Origin: Azorhizobium oxalatiphilum
Lineage (GTDB): Bacteria > Pseudomonadota > Alphaproteobacteria > Rhizobiales > Xanthobacteraceae
Direction of reading: 5' to 3'
Assembly (NCBI RefSeq): GCF_014635325.1
Contig: NZ_BMCT01000001.1
Span: forward strand, 1,641,743 to 1,705,742
Length of the DNA: 64,000 bases
Every line of letters begins with the position of its first letter. Within the stretch, counting starts at the first letter, position 1. The notes below the pieces were generated by a model that was not told the origin of the DNA, did no database searches, and worked only from the letters and a program-made list of their open reading frames with translations. Positions 37,263 through 43,971 of this stretch are shown in pieces. Position numbers and translations under genes: made by a program.

Positions 37263-37459
37263 GCGGCTTCTCCGTGGGCGCGCTGGCGATCTCGGTCCCA
37301 CTCCAGACGGCGCGCCAGGCTGTCGAAGCGGGTGGCCGCGCGGTGCAGCCGGTCGATACGGTCGGTGTGGTGCCACGGCACGCCAGCGGCTTCGGAGCGC
37401 AGCAAACAGGCCCGTTGCCGGCAGTCGGTGGGGGAGATCAGAATCTCGGTGATGATCAC
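37259..37459 (-). CDS. Small basic phage protein, hypothetical
   Basis: 66 aa from GTG 37459 (IITEILISPTDCRQRACLLRSEAAGVPWHHTDRIDRLHRAATRFDSLARRLEWD). Both ends overlap neighbours by four bases, the strongest evidence that it is translated. Family unknown. Confidence 0.55.
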   Translation of the reverse strand: MIITEILISPTDCRQRACLLRSEAAGVPWHHTDRIDRLHRAATRFDSLARRLEWDRDRQRAHGEAA

Positions 37460-37710
37460 GCGGCCCTCCCGCCCTCGGGCGCGAGGGATAGCGCCATGGC
37501 GATCTCCAGCGTGCTGGTGATGCTGCGGGAGAGGGCGGGCGTGCAGCGCGCGTCCTCGCGGGTGTTGGTGAGCCAGCGGGCGATCTGCGCGGCATTGGCG
37601 CGATCGCCGGTGCGGGCGGCGTGCAGCATCTCCTGCGAAGCGGTCCACACGATGGTGGCCATGCCAGCGGGGCCGATGGAGGGCGCGGCGAGGATGGTGA
37701 TGATCGCCAT
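37456..37710 (-). CDS. Small phage protein, hypothetical
   Basis: 84 aa from ATG 37710 (MAIITILAAPSIGPAGMATIVWTASQEMLHAARTGDRANAAQIARWLTNTRED). Amphipathic helices, no known motif. Coupled by four bases to the following gene. Confidence 0.55.
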   Translation of the reverse strand: MAIITILAAPSIGPAGMATIVWTASQEMLHAARTGDRANAAQIARWLTNTREDARCTPALSRSITSTLEIAMALSLAPEGGRAA

Positions 37711-37711
37711 G

Positions 37712-37936
37712 TCAGGCCACCCGTGCCGGATCGGAGGGCCGCACCACCTTGAGCACGCCAGCCTCACCGCCGTTTCCAGGCTCGAGGCAGAGGGTGACAT
37801 CCGGTCCGGTGTCGTCGGCGTCGATCTCCACTTCAACCCGGAGGTCGTTATCTCGGATGCCCAGGCGATACGTGACCCCGGCCGGGGTGCGAAACACCGC
37901 CGTGTCGCGGATGTCGTTGAGGATGACGTAGGCCAT
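37712..37936 (-). CDS. Small phage protein, hypothetical
   Basis: 74 aa from ATG 37936 (MAYVILNDIRDTAVFRTPAGVTYRLGIRDNDLRVEVEIDADD). Beta-rich and acidic. One base separates its ATG from the upstream stop. No family recognised. Confidence 0.58.
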   Translation of the reverse strand: MAYVILNDIRDTAVFRTPAGVTYRLGIRDNDLRVEVEIDADDTGPDVTLCLEPGNGGEAGVLKVVRPSDPARVA

Positions 37937-37937
37937 G

Positions 37938-38366
37938 TCAGACGGCCTCCATCTGGGACGGCGCGCCGGCGATGCCGCGGGCCTCGTCTGCGAATTCGAT
38001 GATCTGGGCGCAGGTGAAGCCGGCGCAGGCCAGATCATCGGCGGTGCAGCGGCCAGTCTCGGCCTCACGCTGCCGCATCACGTCCGCCATGCGAGCCGCG
38101 ACGGCGCTGCACTCGGCCTGCCAGTCGGGCCGGCGCGCCACCAGTTCGAAGCGGAAGACGGCGTAGGGGCCGCCGTCGATCTCCTTGAGATGGACCACCG
38201 GCATGCGGGAGCGCTGCAAGGGCTCCACGTCACCCAGGCCCTCGCTCTCGCGCACTGTGTAGATGTGGTTGAGCTTGAGTGGGCTCCAGGGAAGCTGCCC
38301 CGCCAGCGTGCGGCAGCGCAGGATGTCACCCGGGCCGACATCGGCGGGGCATTCGGGAAAGGTCAT
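37938..38366 (-). CDS. First gene of the leftward early operon, hypothetical
   Basis: 142 aa from ATG 38366 (MTFPECPADVGPGDILRCRTLAGQLPWSPLKLNHIYTVRES). The N-terminal half has an SH3-like or KOW-like beta pattern; the C-terminal half is helical with three Cys (GRCTADDLACAGFTCAQ). Its promoter region carries three CI operator copies, so it should be repressed in the lysogen. Confidence 0.65.
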   Translation of the reverse strand: MTFPECPADVGPGDILRCRTLAGQLPWSPLKLNHIYTVRESEGLGDVEPLQRSRMPVVHLKEIDGGPYAVFRFELVARRPDWQAECSAVAARMADVMRQREAETGRCTADDLACAGFTCAQIIEFADEARGIAGAPSQMEAV

Positions 38367-38382
38367 GGAAGGCGGCTCCCTC

Positions 38383-38453
38383 GGTGCGGAAAGTACCGAC
38401 TGAAGCGAACAGGTACAATAAGTACCGATATCGGTCAAGTACGATTTGTACCG
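38383..38453. promoter_or_regulatory. Left operator cluster, three CI-type sites
   Basis: Three 16-bp sites: GGTGCGGAAAGTACCG (38383-38398), GGTACAATAAGTACCG (38412-38427) and AGTACGATTTGTACCG (38438-38453). They share the GTACCG half and near-dyad symmetry with the sites beside cI. They cover the promoters of the leftward operon (38366) and probably of the rightward gene at 38497. Confidence 0.8.
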
Positions 38454-38496
38454 ATCAATGTGCTTCCATAAGTGGCTTGGGTTGGAGGGGGTTCTG

Positions 38497-39000
38497 ATGA
38501 AGTGGGGTTGGACGGTTCTGGCTGCGGCGCTCGTGGCCGCGCCGGCGATCGCCGAGGAGACGAAGGTCTATGGCGATTGGGCTGTAAATGTTGAGCGCGA
38601 CAGGTTCGGTGACGCGTCTGCGAATAAGACGATCGCGATCCGTGTACAGGCAGGCAACATATTGGCTGTGCGATGTTTTCCGAAGGGCCTATCTGTCGCT
38701 CTTATCGAATCTCGACTGGGTTCGGGGCGCTTTGAGGAAGGCATGCTCTTCGGGGTGAAGTTCCGAGCCGACGAAAAGTCGGTCATCGATACTGCAGGCG
38801 TTGGGCTGGATGATAAGATCATTCAGGTGGATGATAGTAATAGTATTGTGGCGCAAATGGTCGGCGCGAAAGAGTATGCATTCCGCGTCACTTACAAGTC
38901 GGTGACATTTGATAAGGTGTTTACTGCAGGAAAGGGCGCAAAGCAGGCGCTAGACGTTGTGCTCAAGGCTTGCCCTTTGCCGAAGGCGAAGGGTGCGTAG
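38497..39000 (+). CDS. Exported protein in the immunity region (moron)
   Basis: 167 aa from ATG 38497; a signal peptide (MKWGWTVLAAALVAAPAIAEE) then ETKVYGDWAVNVERDRFGDASANKTIAIRVQAGNILAVRCF, a beta-rich domain with two Cys, unnamed. Its codons are clearly more AT-rich than neighbouring phage genes, a sign of separate acquisition. It lies between the left operators and the cI gene and may be a lysogenic conversion or exclusion gene; this is inferred from position. Confidence 0.7.
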   Translation: MKWGWTVLAAALVAAPAIAEETKVYGDWAVNVERDRFGDASANKTIAIRVQAGNILAVRCFPKGLSVALIESRLGSGRFEEGMLFGVKFRADEKSVIDTAGVGLDDKIIQVDDSNSIVAQMVGAKEYAFRVTYKSVTFDKVFTAGKGAKQALDVVLKACPLPKAKGA

Positions 39001-39024
39001 TGGGCGTCGATGCGGTGCTGTTGA

Positions 39025-39609
39025 TCAGCGCCGCATCACGCCGAGAAACGGCCCTGCCGAGTGCACCTCTACATCCGGGATGGTCGCGCCATTGTAGGAG
39101 GCGAGGCTGTAGATCCCTGGCCGGGAACCGTTCTGCAAGATCTTGAAGAAGCGGCGGCCGTCCTCAAGGATCACCGCGCATTCGTGATGCAATAGCGGAC
39201 GCACGTCGCGACGTGCGACGCCGAAGAACGCTATGTCGCCGGATCTCGCGACGGGGAGCATGCTGTCTCCCTGCACCTCGAAGGCGGTAGTGGTGTCGCT
39301 GTCGAAAAAGCCTTCCACGCTGTCGATGTTGTCGTCAAACAGCATCATCTCTTGGCCGGCGCCGATCCTGCCCTGCAAGGGGATCATCAAGGCGCTCTTG
39401 GGTGAGCCTTCGCCCGTCAGCAGCCAACCCACGGCCACGCGGTGGTGGCGAGCTATCTTGCGGGCGTTCTCGATGGTGAGGCCGCGTTTTCCGCTCACGA
39501 TCGCCTTATAGGTCTCGTACCCGATCCCGTATTGGCGCGCGGCTTCCGCATAGGAGGCGATGCCTCCGGCGGTGCGCAGTTCAGTGAGTCGGTCAACGAG
39601 CGATGTCAT
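39025..39609 (-). CDS. CI-type repressor with LexA/S24 autocleavage domain
   Basis: 194 aa from ATG 39609. N-terminal HTH: IASYAEAARQYGIGYETYKAIVSGKRGLTIENARKIARHH. C-terminal S24 peptidase domain: an Ala-Gly bond (GAGQ, 84-85) as likely cleavage site, Ser116 in EVQGDSMLP and Lys156 in RRFFKIL form the dyad. So it should be inactivated by RecA during SOS, inducing the prophage. It starts right next to an operator (39610-39625) and has no Shine-Dalgarno, hinting at a leaderless mRNA. The frame is open upstream to 39771 but overlaps the operators. Confidence 0.92.
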   Translation of the reverse strand: MTSLVDRLTELRTAGGIASYAEAARQYGIGYETYKAIVSGKRGLTIENARKIARHHRVAVGWLLTGEGSPKSALMIPLQGRIGAGQEMMLFDDNIDSVEGFFDSDTTTAFEVQGDSMLPVARSGDIAFFGVARRDVRPLLHHECAVILEDGRRFFKILQNGSRPGIYSLASYNGATIPDVEVHSAGPFLGVMRR

Positions 39610-39683
39610 GGGACATTTTGTACCCCTTCTAACGGTACTATGTGTCCCTGCCTGCTTGACGAGTGATCGGTACATATTGTAAC
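39610..39683. promoter_or_regulatory. Right operator cluster, three CI/Cro sites, with cro promoter
   Basis: GGGACATTTTGTACCC (39610-39625), CGGTACTATGTGTCCC (39633-39648) and CGGTACATATTGTAAC (39668-39683). Together with the left cluster they give a consensus near GGTACA-N4-GTACC. A TTGACG at 39656-39661 may be the -35 of the cro promoter, with its -10 inside the third site. Confidence 0.85.
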
Positions 39684-39694
39684 GATCTTGGGTC

Positions 39695-39952
39695 ATGAGC
39701 ACAGAACAGCCCTCATCGGTTCGCGACCTGATGGCCTTGTGGCCGTCACTGAGCGCATTCGCAGCGGACACCGCCGCCGGCTATGAGGCTGTGCGGCAGT
39801 GGTTCAAGCGCCAGTCAATTCCCGTTCGCTACTGGCCGGCGGTGATCGAAGGTGCGGCACAGCGTGAGATCGGCGGCGTCACTTCTGACCTGCTCATGAA
39901 GCTTCACGCGCCGGTACCGGATCTCCGCGTTGCCTCGGGAGAGGCGGCATGA
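39695..39952 (+). CDS. Cro-like small regulator
   Basis: 85 aa, divergent from cI across the operator cluster. VRDLMALWPSLSAFAADTAAGYEAVRQWFKRQSIPVRYWPAVIEGA has the layout of the Cro/YdaS-like HTH proteins (turn AAGYEAVRQW). Likely the lytic-switch repressor that competes with CI. Its stop overlaps the next start (ATGA). Confidence 0.82.
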   Translation: MSTEQPSSVRDLMALWPSLSAFAADTAAGYEAVRQWFKRQSIPVRYWPAVIEGAAQREIGGVTSDLLMKLHAPVPDLRVASGEAA

Positions 39953-40512
39953 GCGCCGTGCATAACTCCACCGAATATCCCTGGGGCCAGCTTGTCCGCA
40001 TGGCGGATAGTCCTGCGGACCGGGCGGTGCTGGTGGCCGAGCTGGCCGCTCAGACAGGTCGTTCTGACTTCATCGCTGCCGATGGGGACTTTCGGGTCGC
40101 GCTGCCACTCGCCGTTGCTCTGGATCATGTGCCGGCGTCACGAATTGCCGCGCTGCTTGCCGTCAGCCGCGCTTACACCTGCATTCTTCTGCGTGCCGCT
40201 GTGACCTCGCCGGAGCGCTTCGCGGACTGGATTTCCGGACCGGGCGATCTTCACGAGTTCCCCGGACAAGGCATCCAGCTGCTCGACGACGGACGGATTG
40301 TTTGCGATCTGCCTGGCGAGGGCGGGGACGGTGTTCTGCACCACGTCCATCAGCCGGTGGCGGGCTGTGGGGTCGGCCCGTGCGGCGTCACGGGCACACT
40401 CCTTTGCCAGGGCAATCAGGAAGTTGCGGAAGAGGACATCCTCCGCCGTGAGGCCGCTCCGCTCGATCATCCCGAACCTCCCGTACCGCAGAGGGCCAAG
40501 CCGCCCCCGTGA
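39949..40512 (+). CDS. Regulatory protein downstream of cro, C-terminus uncertain
   Basis: Up to 187 aa. The first ~100 residues look genuine and include an HTH-like segment (VPASRIAALLAVSRAYTCILLRAA). Coupled to cro by ATGA. After about 40270 the frame is antisense to another plausible gene (40138-40470) and becomes Gly/Pro/His-rich, so the true end may be mutated or the tail may be a real overlap. Possibly a CII-like or YdaT-like regulator; unproven. Confidence 0.55.
   Translation: MSAVHNSTEYPWGQLVRMADSPADRAVLVAELAAQTGRSDFIAADGDFRVALPLAVALDHVPASRIAALLAVSRAYTCILLRAAVTSPERFADWISGPGDLHEFPGQGIQLLDDGRIVCDLPGEGGDGVLHHVHQPVAGCGVGPCGVTGTLLCQGNQEVAEEDILRREAAPLDHPEPPVPQRAKPPP
40138..40470 (-). CDS. 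Small helical protein, antisense to the cro operon end
   Basis: 110 aa from ATG 40470. MIERSGLTAEDVLFRNFLIALAKECARDAARADPTARHRLMDVVQNTVPALARQIANNPSVVEQLDALSGELVKIA is a sound all-helical sequence with high-GC third positions; the last 35 residues are less convincing. It lies opposite the 3' half of 39949-40512 and diverges from 40621 across two palindromes, so it may be a second small regulator. Confidence 0.5.
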   Translation of the reverse strand: MIERSGLTAEDVLFRNFLIALAKECARDAARADPTARHRLMDVVQNTVPALARQIANNPSVVEQLDALSGELVKIARSGNPVREALRRGHSGTQKNAGVSAADGKQRGNS

Positions 40513-40545
40513 TCTGAACCTCCGCACTCAACCACGCTGAAACTG

Positions 40546-40588
40546 TTCCCGGTACGGGAAAACGCGCGACGTTTTCCCGACGCGGGAA
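40546..40588. promoter_or_regulatory. Pair of TTCCCG-N3-CGGGAA palindromes
   Basis: Two perfect 15-bp palindromes, TTCCCGGTACGGGAA (40546-40560) and TTCCCGACGCGGGAA (40574-40588), with centres 28 bases apart, in the divergent gap between 40470 and 40621. They differ from the CI operators, so a second regulator is implied. Confidence 0.8.
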
Positions 40589-40620
40589 GTCTTTTGCCTA
40601 TTGACATAAGGCTCAATACG

Positions 40621-41133
40621 ATGTCCGACGCCCGCCCCATCTCGGAACACTGGTTCCATCGCCTGAAATCCGCCACCCGCGATCTGATCAAGGTCTGCGG
40701 CGGCGTCATCCGCGCCGGTGAGATCGCCCATCGCAGCAAGAGCGAGGTGTCGCGCTGGCAGTCCGTCACGGATTCCGACGTGATCGACCTGGCTGCCGCC
40801 ATCGCGCTCGAGGCGGACTGCGGCATGCCGCTGGTCACCACGGTGATGGCCGAGCTCAATGGCCGCCGTCTCACCGACGAGGTTGCCGCGCAGTCCGCCT
40901 CCAGCCTGCTGGATCGCCACGCCGACGTGCTGCGCAAGAGCGCGGAGACGGCGACGCTGATGGCGCGGGCACTGGAGGATATGACCATCACGCCCGCCGA
41001 GGCCGAGCTGCTCGATCGCGCGGCGTCCGAGCAGGAGGCGGCATTGCGCAACTTCCGCGCCGGCCTTGCCGCCGTGCGGGGCTCGGGAGCAGCACACGGC
41101 GCCGCGCCCGTGGGCGGCCTGCGGGCGGTCTGA
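40621..41133 (+). CDS. Phage regulatory-type protein, hypothetical
   Basis: 170 aa from ATG 40621; ATG 40594 would add nine. RLKSATRDLIKVCGGVIRAGEIAHRSKSEVSRWQSVTDSDVIDLAAAIALEADCG has an HTH-like segment (AGEIAHRSKSEVSRW), followed by a helical C-terminal half likely to oligomerise. Position as the first gene after the palindrome pair fits a CII-like activator or replication regulator. No exact family name. Confidence 0.7.
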   Translation: MSDARPISEHWFHRLKSATRDLIKVCGGVIRAGEIAHRSKSEVSRWQSVTDSDVIDLAAAIALEADCGMPLVTTVMAELNGRRLTDEVAAQSASSLLDRHADVLRKSAETATLMARALEDMTITPAEAELLDRAASEQEAALRNFRAGLAAVRGSGAAHGAAPVGGLRAV

Positions 41134-41143
41134 GGCCAGCGAC

Positions 41144-41368
41144 ATGCGCCGCCCGCTGATCATCCGCATCGCCAGCCTCTATCGCCGGCGCGCCGCCACG
41201 GCGCGGGTGATGGCGGCGCACGGCTATGGGCCGGCGGATATCGGGCGGCTGCTGCGGCTCTCGCCGGGCCGTGTGGTGGATGCGCTCGCCGGCCGGGCCG
41301 AGAACGGGCGGCTGTGGAGTGAGCAGGAGCGCAGCGCGTTCCGCGCCGAGATGCGGAGGGCTGCATGA
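41144..41368 (+). CDS. Small HTH-like phage protein
   Basis: 74 aa from ATG 41144 (MRRPLIIRIASLYRRRAATARVMAAHGYGPADIGRLLRLSPGRVVDALAGRAENG). The segment GYGPADIGRLLRLSPGRVVDAL fits a helix-turn-helix. Its stop overlaps the primase start (ATGA). No family recognised. Confidence 0.65.
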   Translation: MRRPLIIRIASLYRRRAATARVMAAHGYGPADIGRLLRLSPGRVVDALAGRAENGRLWSEQERSAFRAEMRRAA

Positions 41369-42603
41369 GCCACGATGCCGACTTCGAAGCCTGGCTGGCC
41401 GAGGCGCGCTCCGTCACCTGCGAGGAGGTGATCAACAGGCGCGGCATCCAGCTTTCCAAGGGTGTCGAGCGGGTGGGACCGTGCCCCGCCTGCGGTGGGA
41501 AAGACCGCTTCTCCATCAACACGCGCAAGGATATCTGGCTCTGCCGGGGCGCCGGCAGCGGACGTTCCATCCTGCTGGTGCAGCATCTGGACGGCTGCGA
41601 CTTCCTCGCCGCCTGCGAGACGCTGACCGGACGCCCGTCGCCACGCGGCGAGAGCGGGACACGGCTCTCGGCCGGGGAACTGGCGGCGCGGGAGGCCGAG
41701 CGGCAGCAGAAGGCGGTGGCGGCGAAGCGCGCGGACAACGAATATCGCGAGCGCGAGCGGCGCCTCTCCTATGAGCTCTTCCGCAGCTCCATCCGGGCGC
41801 GAGAGGCGCCGCTGCTGCTTGCCTGTCTGGAACGCCGCGGCCTCCGGTTGCCGCCGGCCTGCCGGGCTCTGCGCTTCGCGCCCGACGTGCCCTATTTCCA
41901 CGGCACCGCGCAGGATGATCTGGGGCGCACCTACAAGCGGATCCTATTCCGGGGGCCGGCCATGCTCGCCGCCATCACGGATGAGCATAGCATCTTCCGG
42001 GGCCTCCACTGTACCTGGCTCGATCTCGCCCAGCCCAAGGGGAAGGCGGTCATCTTCGATCCGGACACCGGCGAGCTTCTACCCTCCAAGAAGGTGCGCG
42101 GTTCCAAGCAAGGCAACCGCATCCTGCTGAGCCCGGCCAATGATGCGTCCGCGCCTCGCCGGAGCATTGCGGGCGAGGGCATCGAGACGGTGCTGTCTGT
42201 GTGGGCCGGCCTTCAGGCCGAGGGCCTCGGCCGCCCCGACACCGAATTCGTGTCGGCGATCGATCTCGGCAACCTCTCGGGCGCGGCTGACGGCATGGTG
42301 CAGCATCCCAGCCTTGTCACCGTGGACACGCGCGGTCGACAGCGCCCGCGCAGAGTCTCCAGCCCGGTGCCGAGGATGGATTCCGAGGCGATGTGGGTGC
42401 CGGACAGCGTCTCGCATCTGACCCTGCTGGCCGACGGGGACAGCGATCCCTTCGCCACACGCTGCGCCATGGAGCGCGCGCAGGCCCGCCATGCCGTGCC
42501 CGGCCGGCACGTGACGGTGGCATGGCCGCCGCTGGGCTTCGATTTCAACGACGTGCTGCTGGGCCGCCATCTGGCGCCGGCGCCAGGGAGGGTTGCCGCA
42601 TGA
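41365..42603 (+). CDS. Phage primase: zinc finger plus Toprim domain
   Basis: 412 aa. Zinc-binding segment GPCPACGGKDRFSINTRKDIWLC (Cys40, Cys43, Cys60) as in P4-type and DnaG-like primases; the middle is helical; the C-terminal Toprim region shows IAGEGIETVLSVWAGLQ and LTLLADGD..DPFATRCAMERAQARH (acidic GEG and DGD). It should make primers for phage replication together with the SF3 helicase at 48722. Its stop overlaps gcrA. Confidence 0.88.
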   Translation: MSHDADFEAWLAEARSVTCEEVINRRGIQLSKGVERVGPCPACGGKDRFSINTRKDIWLCRGAGSGRSILLVQHLDGCDFLAACETLTGRPSPRGESGTRLSAGELAAREAERQQKAVAAKRADNEYRERERRLSYELFRSSIRAREAPLLLACLERRGLRLPPACRALRFAPDVPYFHGTAQDDLGRTYKRILFRGPAMLAAITDEHSIFRGLHCTWLDLAQPKGKAVIFDPDTGELLPSKKVRGSKQGNRILLSPANDASAPRRSIAGEGIETVLSVWAGLQAEGLGRPDTEFVSAIDLGNLSGAADGMVQHPSLVTVDTRGRQRPRRVSSPVPRMDSEAMWVPDSVSHLTLLADGDSDPFATRCAMERAQARHAVPGRHVTVAWPPLGFDFNDVLLGRHLAPAPGRVAA

Positions 42604-43268
42604 GCCCGTGGACGAATGAGAAGAATGTGGAGCGGCTGCGGAAGCTGGTCAGGGAGGGATTGTCCGCCAGTGCCATCGCGGTCGCCTTCTGCGAAGCCGG
42701 CGTCTTCATCAGCCGCAACACCGTGATCGGCAAGGCGCATCGCCTCGGCCTCTCGGTGGGCATCCCCTCCGCACCGCGCCCGCGCAAAGTTCCCGTTTCG
42801 CCGCCGGAGACCTCCCCACTCCCCCCGGCTGCGAAGGGGCGGCGGGCGGAAGGGAAGCGTATCGCCAGCGCTTCCGCCCGCCCGCCGCATCCGCCCGTTG
42901 TCCCGCAGGTGCCGGAGGTGGCAGCGCCTTCGCGGCCGCCGATGCCTGCGCGCCTGCCATCGGAGATGTTGCCCGCCGTCGTGGCGCCGGCACCCCGCCC
43001 AACCGCGTTTCCCGCGCCGATCATCGAGGCGCGGGTGCTGCTGACCGAGGTGCGCGAGGGGCAGTGCCGCTATCCGGTGGCGGGCGAGGGCCTCTCGCTG
43101 GTGGTGTGCGGCAGCCGGGCGCTGGATGGCCGGCCCTACTGCGCGCGCTGCTGCCGCATCGCTTACGCGCCGGCGGAACGGCGTGTGCGGCGGGCTCTGC
43201 CGTCGGATACCCACCGGGCGCGCGTGCCATCGGCCCGCGACATGTGGCGCGCGGTCGGGGGGCGGTGA
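42600..43268 (+). CDS. GcrA family cell-cycle regulator (phage copy)
   Basis: 222 aa from ATG 42600. The N-terminal ~50 residues SPWTNEKNVERLRKLVREGLSASAIAVAF..VFISRNTVIGKAHRLGL are the GcrA DNA-binding domain. The middle is Pro/Ala-rich and the C-terminus (GQCRYPVAGEGLSLVVCGSRALDGRPYCARCCRIAY) is the conserved Cys-rich part that contacts RNA polymerase sigma in GcrA. GcrA with the CcrM methylase controls cell-cycle promoters in alphaproteobacteria; a phage copy could redirect them. Confidence 0.9.
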   Translation: MSPWTNEKNVERLRKLVREGLSASAIAVAFCEAGVFISRNTVIGKAHRLGLSVGIPSAPRPRKVPVSPPETSPLPPAAKGRRAEGKRIASASARPPHPPVVPQVPEVAAPSRPPMPARLPSEMLPAVVAPAPRPTAFPAPIIEARVLLTEVREGQCRYPVAGEGLSLVVCGSRALDGRPYCARCCRIAYAPAERRVRRALPSDTHRARVPSARDMWRAVGGR

Positions 43269-43281
43269 TGATGCCCGCGCC

Positions 43282-43626
43282 CTACAGCCCGACCACCTTG
43301 CGCAGCGCCTCGTCGATGCGGGTCTGCCAGCCTGGCCCCATGGCGCGGAAATGCTCCAGCACGTCCGGAGACAGGCGGATGGCCACCTTCTCCTTGGTGG
43401 GCGCCTTCTGCCTGCCGCGCGGCGGCCGGCTGACCTTGGCCACGAAATCCGGCGCCACCTCGGCCGAGGGCCGCATGCGGGCGAAATCCGCCTCGGTGAG
43501 CGGCGGATTATCCGGATCGGCCTCGGCGGCGGCGGTGATCGCCGCATCCTCTTCGTCGGTCATCGCGGCCAGCTGCTTGCGCGCCTTGGCGCGGGCGTCA
43601 GCCCATTTGCTCTGTGAATTCGACAT
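43282..43626 (-). CDS. brnA: BrnA-type antitoxin
   Basis: 114 aa from ATG 43626. The acidic N-terminus (MSNSQSKWADARAKARKQLAAMTDEEDAAITAAAEADPDNPPL) would wrap the toxin. The C-terminus KVAIRLSPDVLEHFRAMGPGWQTRIDEALRKVV is the ribbon-helix-helix/BrnA DNA-binding pattern. Overlaps brnT by 29 bases; the pair is convergent to gcrA and divergent from the methyltransferase. Confidence 0.88.
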   Translation of the reverse strand: MSNSQSKWADARAKARKQLAAMTDEEDAAITAAAEADPDNPPLTEADFARMRPSAEVAPDFVAKVSRPPRGRQKAPTKEKVAIRLSPDVLEHFRAMGPGWQTRIDEALRKVVGL

Positions 43627-43879
43627 ATTGGGCAAGCTCCCTGCGGTTCGCTTTGCGAAAGCTGATGATGCGGACCTTCTCGCCGCGACGGGTGAACACC
43701 AGAACGTGGAGCCGGTCGGCCACATAGCCGACGGCGATGGTGCGGACTTCCGGGTAGGCGAAGCGGTTATCGCGGGCCTCAATGGCGGTGTCCCAATCGA
43801 AGCCGACGACGGAAGCGAAGGCCACACCGTGGGTGCTGGTGTCTTCCTTGCTCGGTGTCCACTCGAAAAAGTCCAGCAT
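43598..43879 (-). CDS. brnT: BrnT-type RelE-fold toxin
   Basis: 93 aa from ATG 43879. MLDFFEWTPSKEDTSTHGVAFASVVGFDWDTAIEARD, then RTIAVGYVADRLHVLVFTRRGEKVRIISFRKANRRE, is the BrnT family: a small RNase of the RelE fold acting on mRNA. In brnTA systems the toxin gene comes first and BrnA represses the operon; the inverted repeat just upstream fits that. Likely stabilises the prophage or defends it. Confidence 0.9.
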   Translation of the reverse strand: MLDFFEWTPSKEDTSTHGVAFASVVGFDWDTAIEARDNRFAYPEVRTIAVGYVADRLHVLVFTRRGEKVRIISFRKANRRELAQYVEFTEQMG

Positions 43880-43909
43880 GTCCCGCCCCGTTCGATGTCT
43901 TTTTGTACC

Positions 43910-43940
43910 CCCAATTTGATGGGGTGTCAATCAAATTGGG
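43910..43940. promoter_or_regulatory. Inverted repeat upstream of brnT
   Basis: CCCAATTTGA (43910-43919) and TCAAATTGGG (43931-43940) form a perfect 10-bp inverted repeat with an 11-base spacer, in the gap between brnT and the divergent methyltransferase gene. Probable BrnA operator. Confidence 0.78.
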
Positions 43941-43971
43941 TGGACAATTTGAGGGCGGCAGGGGGTGTTGC

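Noticed and set aside
34939-37452. 837-codon plus-strand frame across the early operon
   Set aside because: It runs opposite DUF2303, HD and small coupled genes that have real motifs and start sites.
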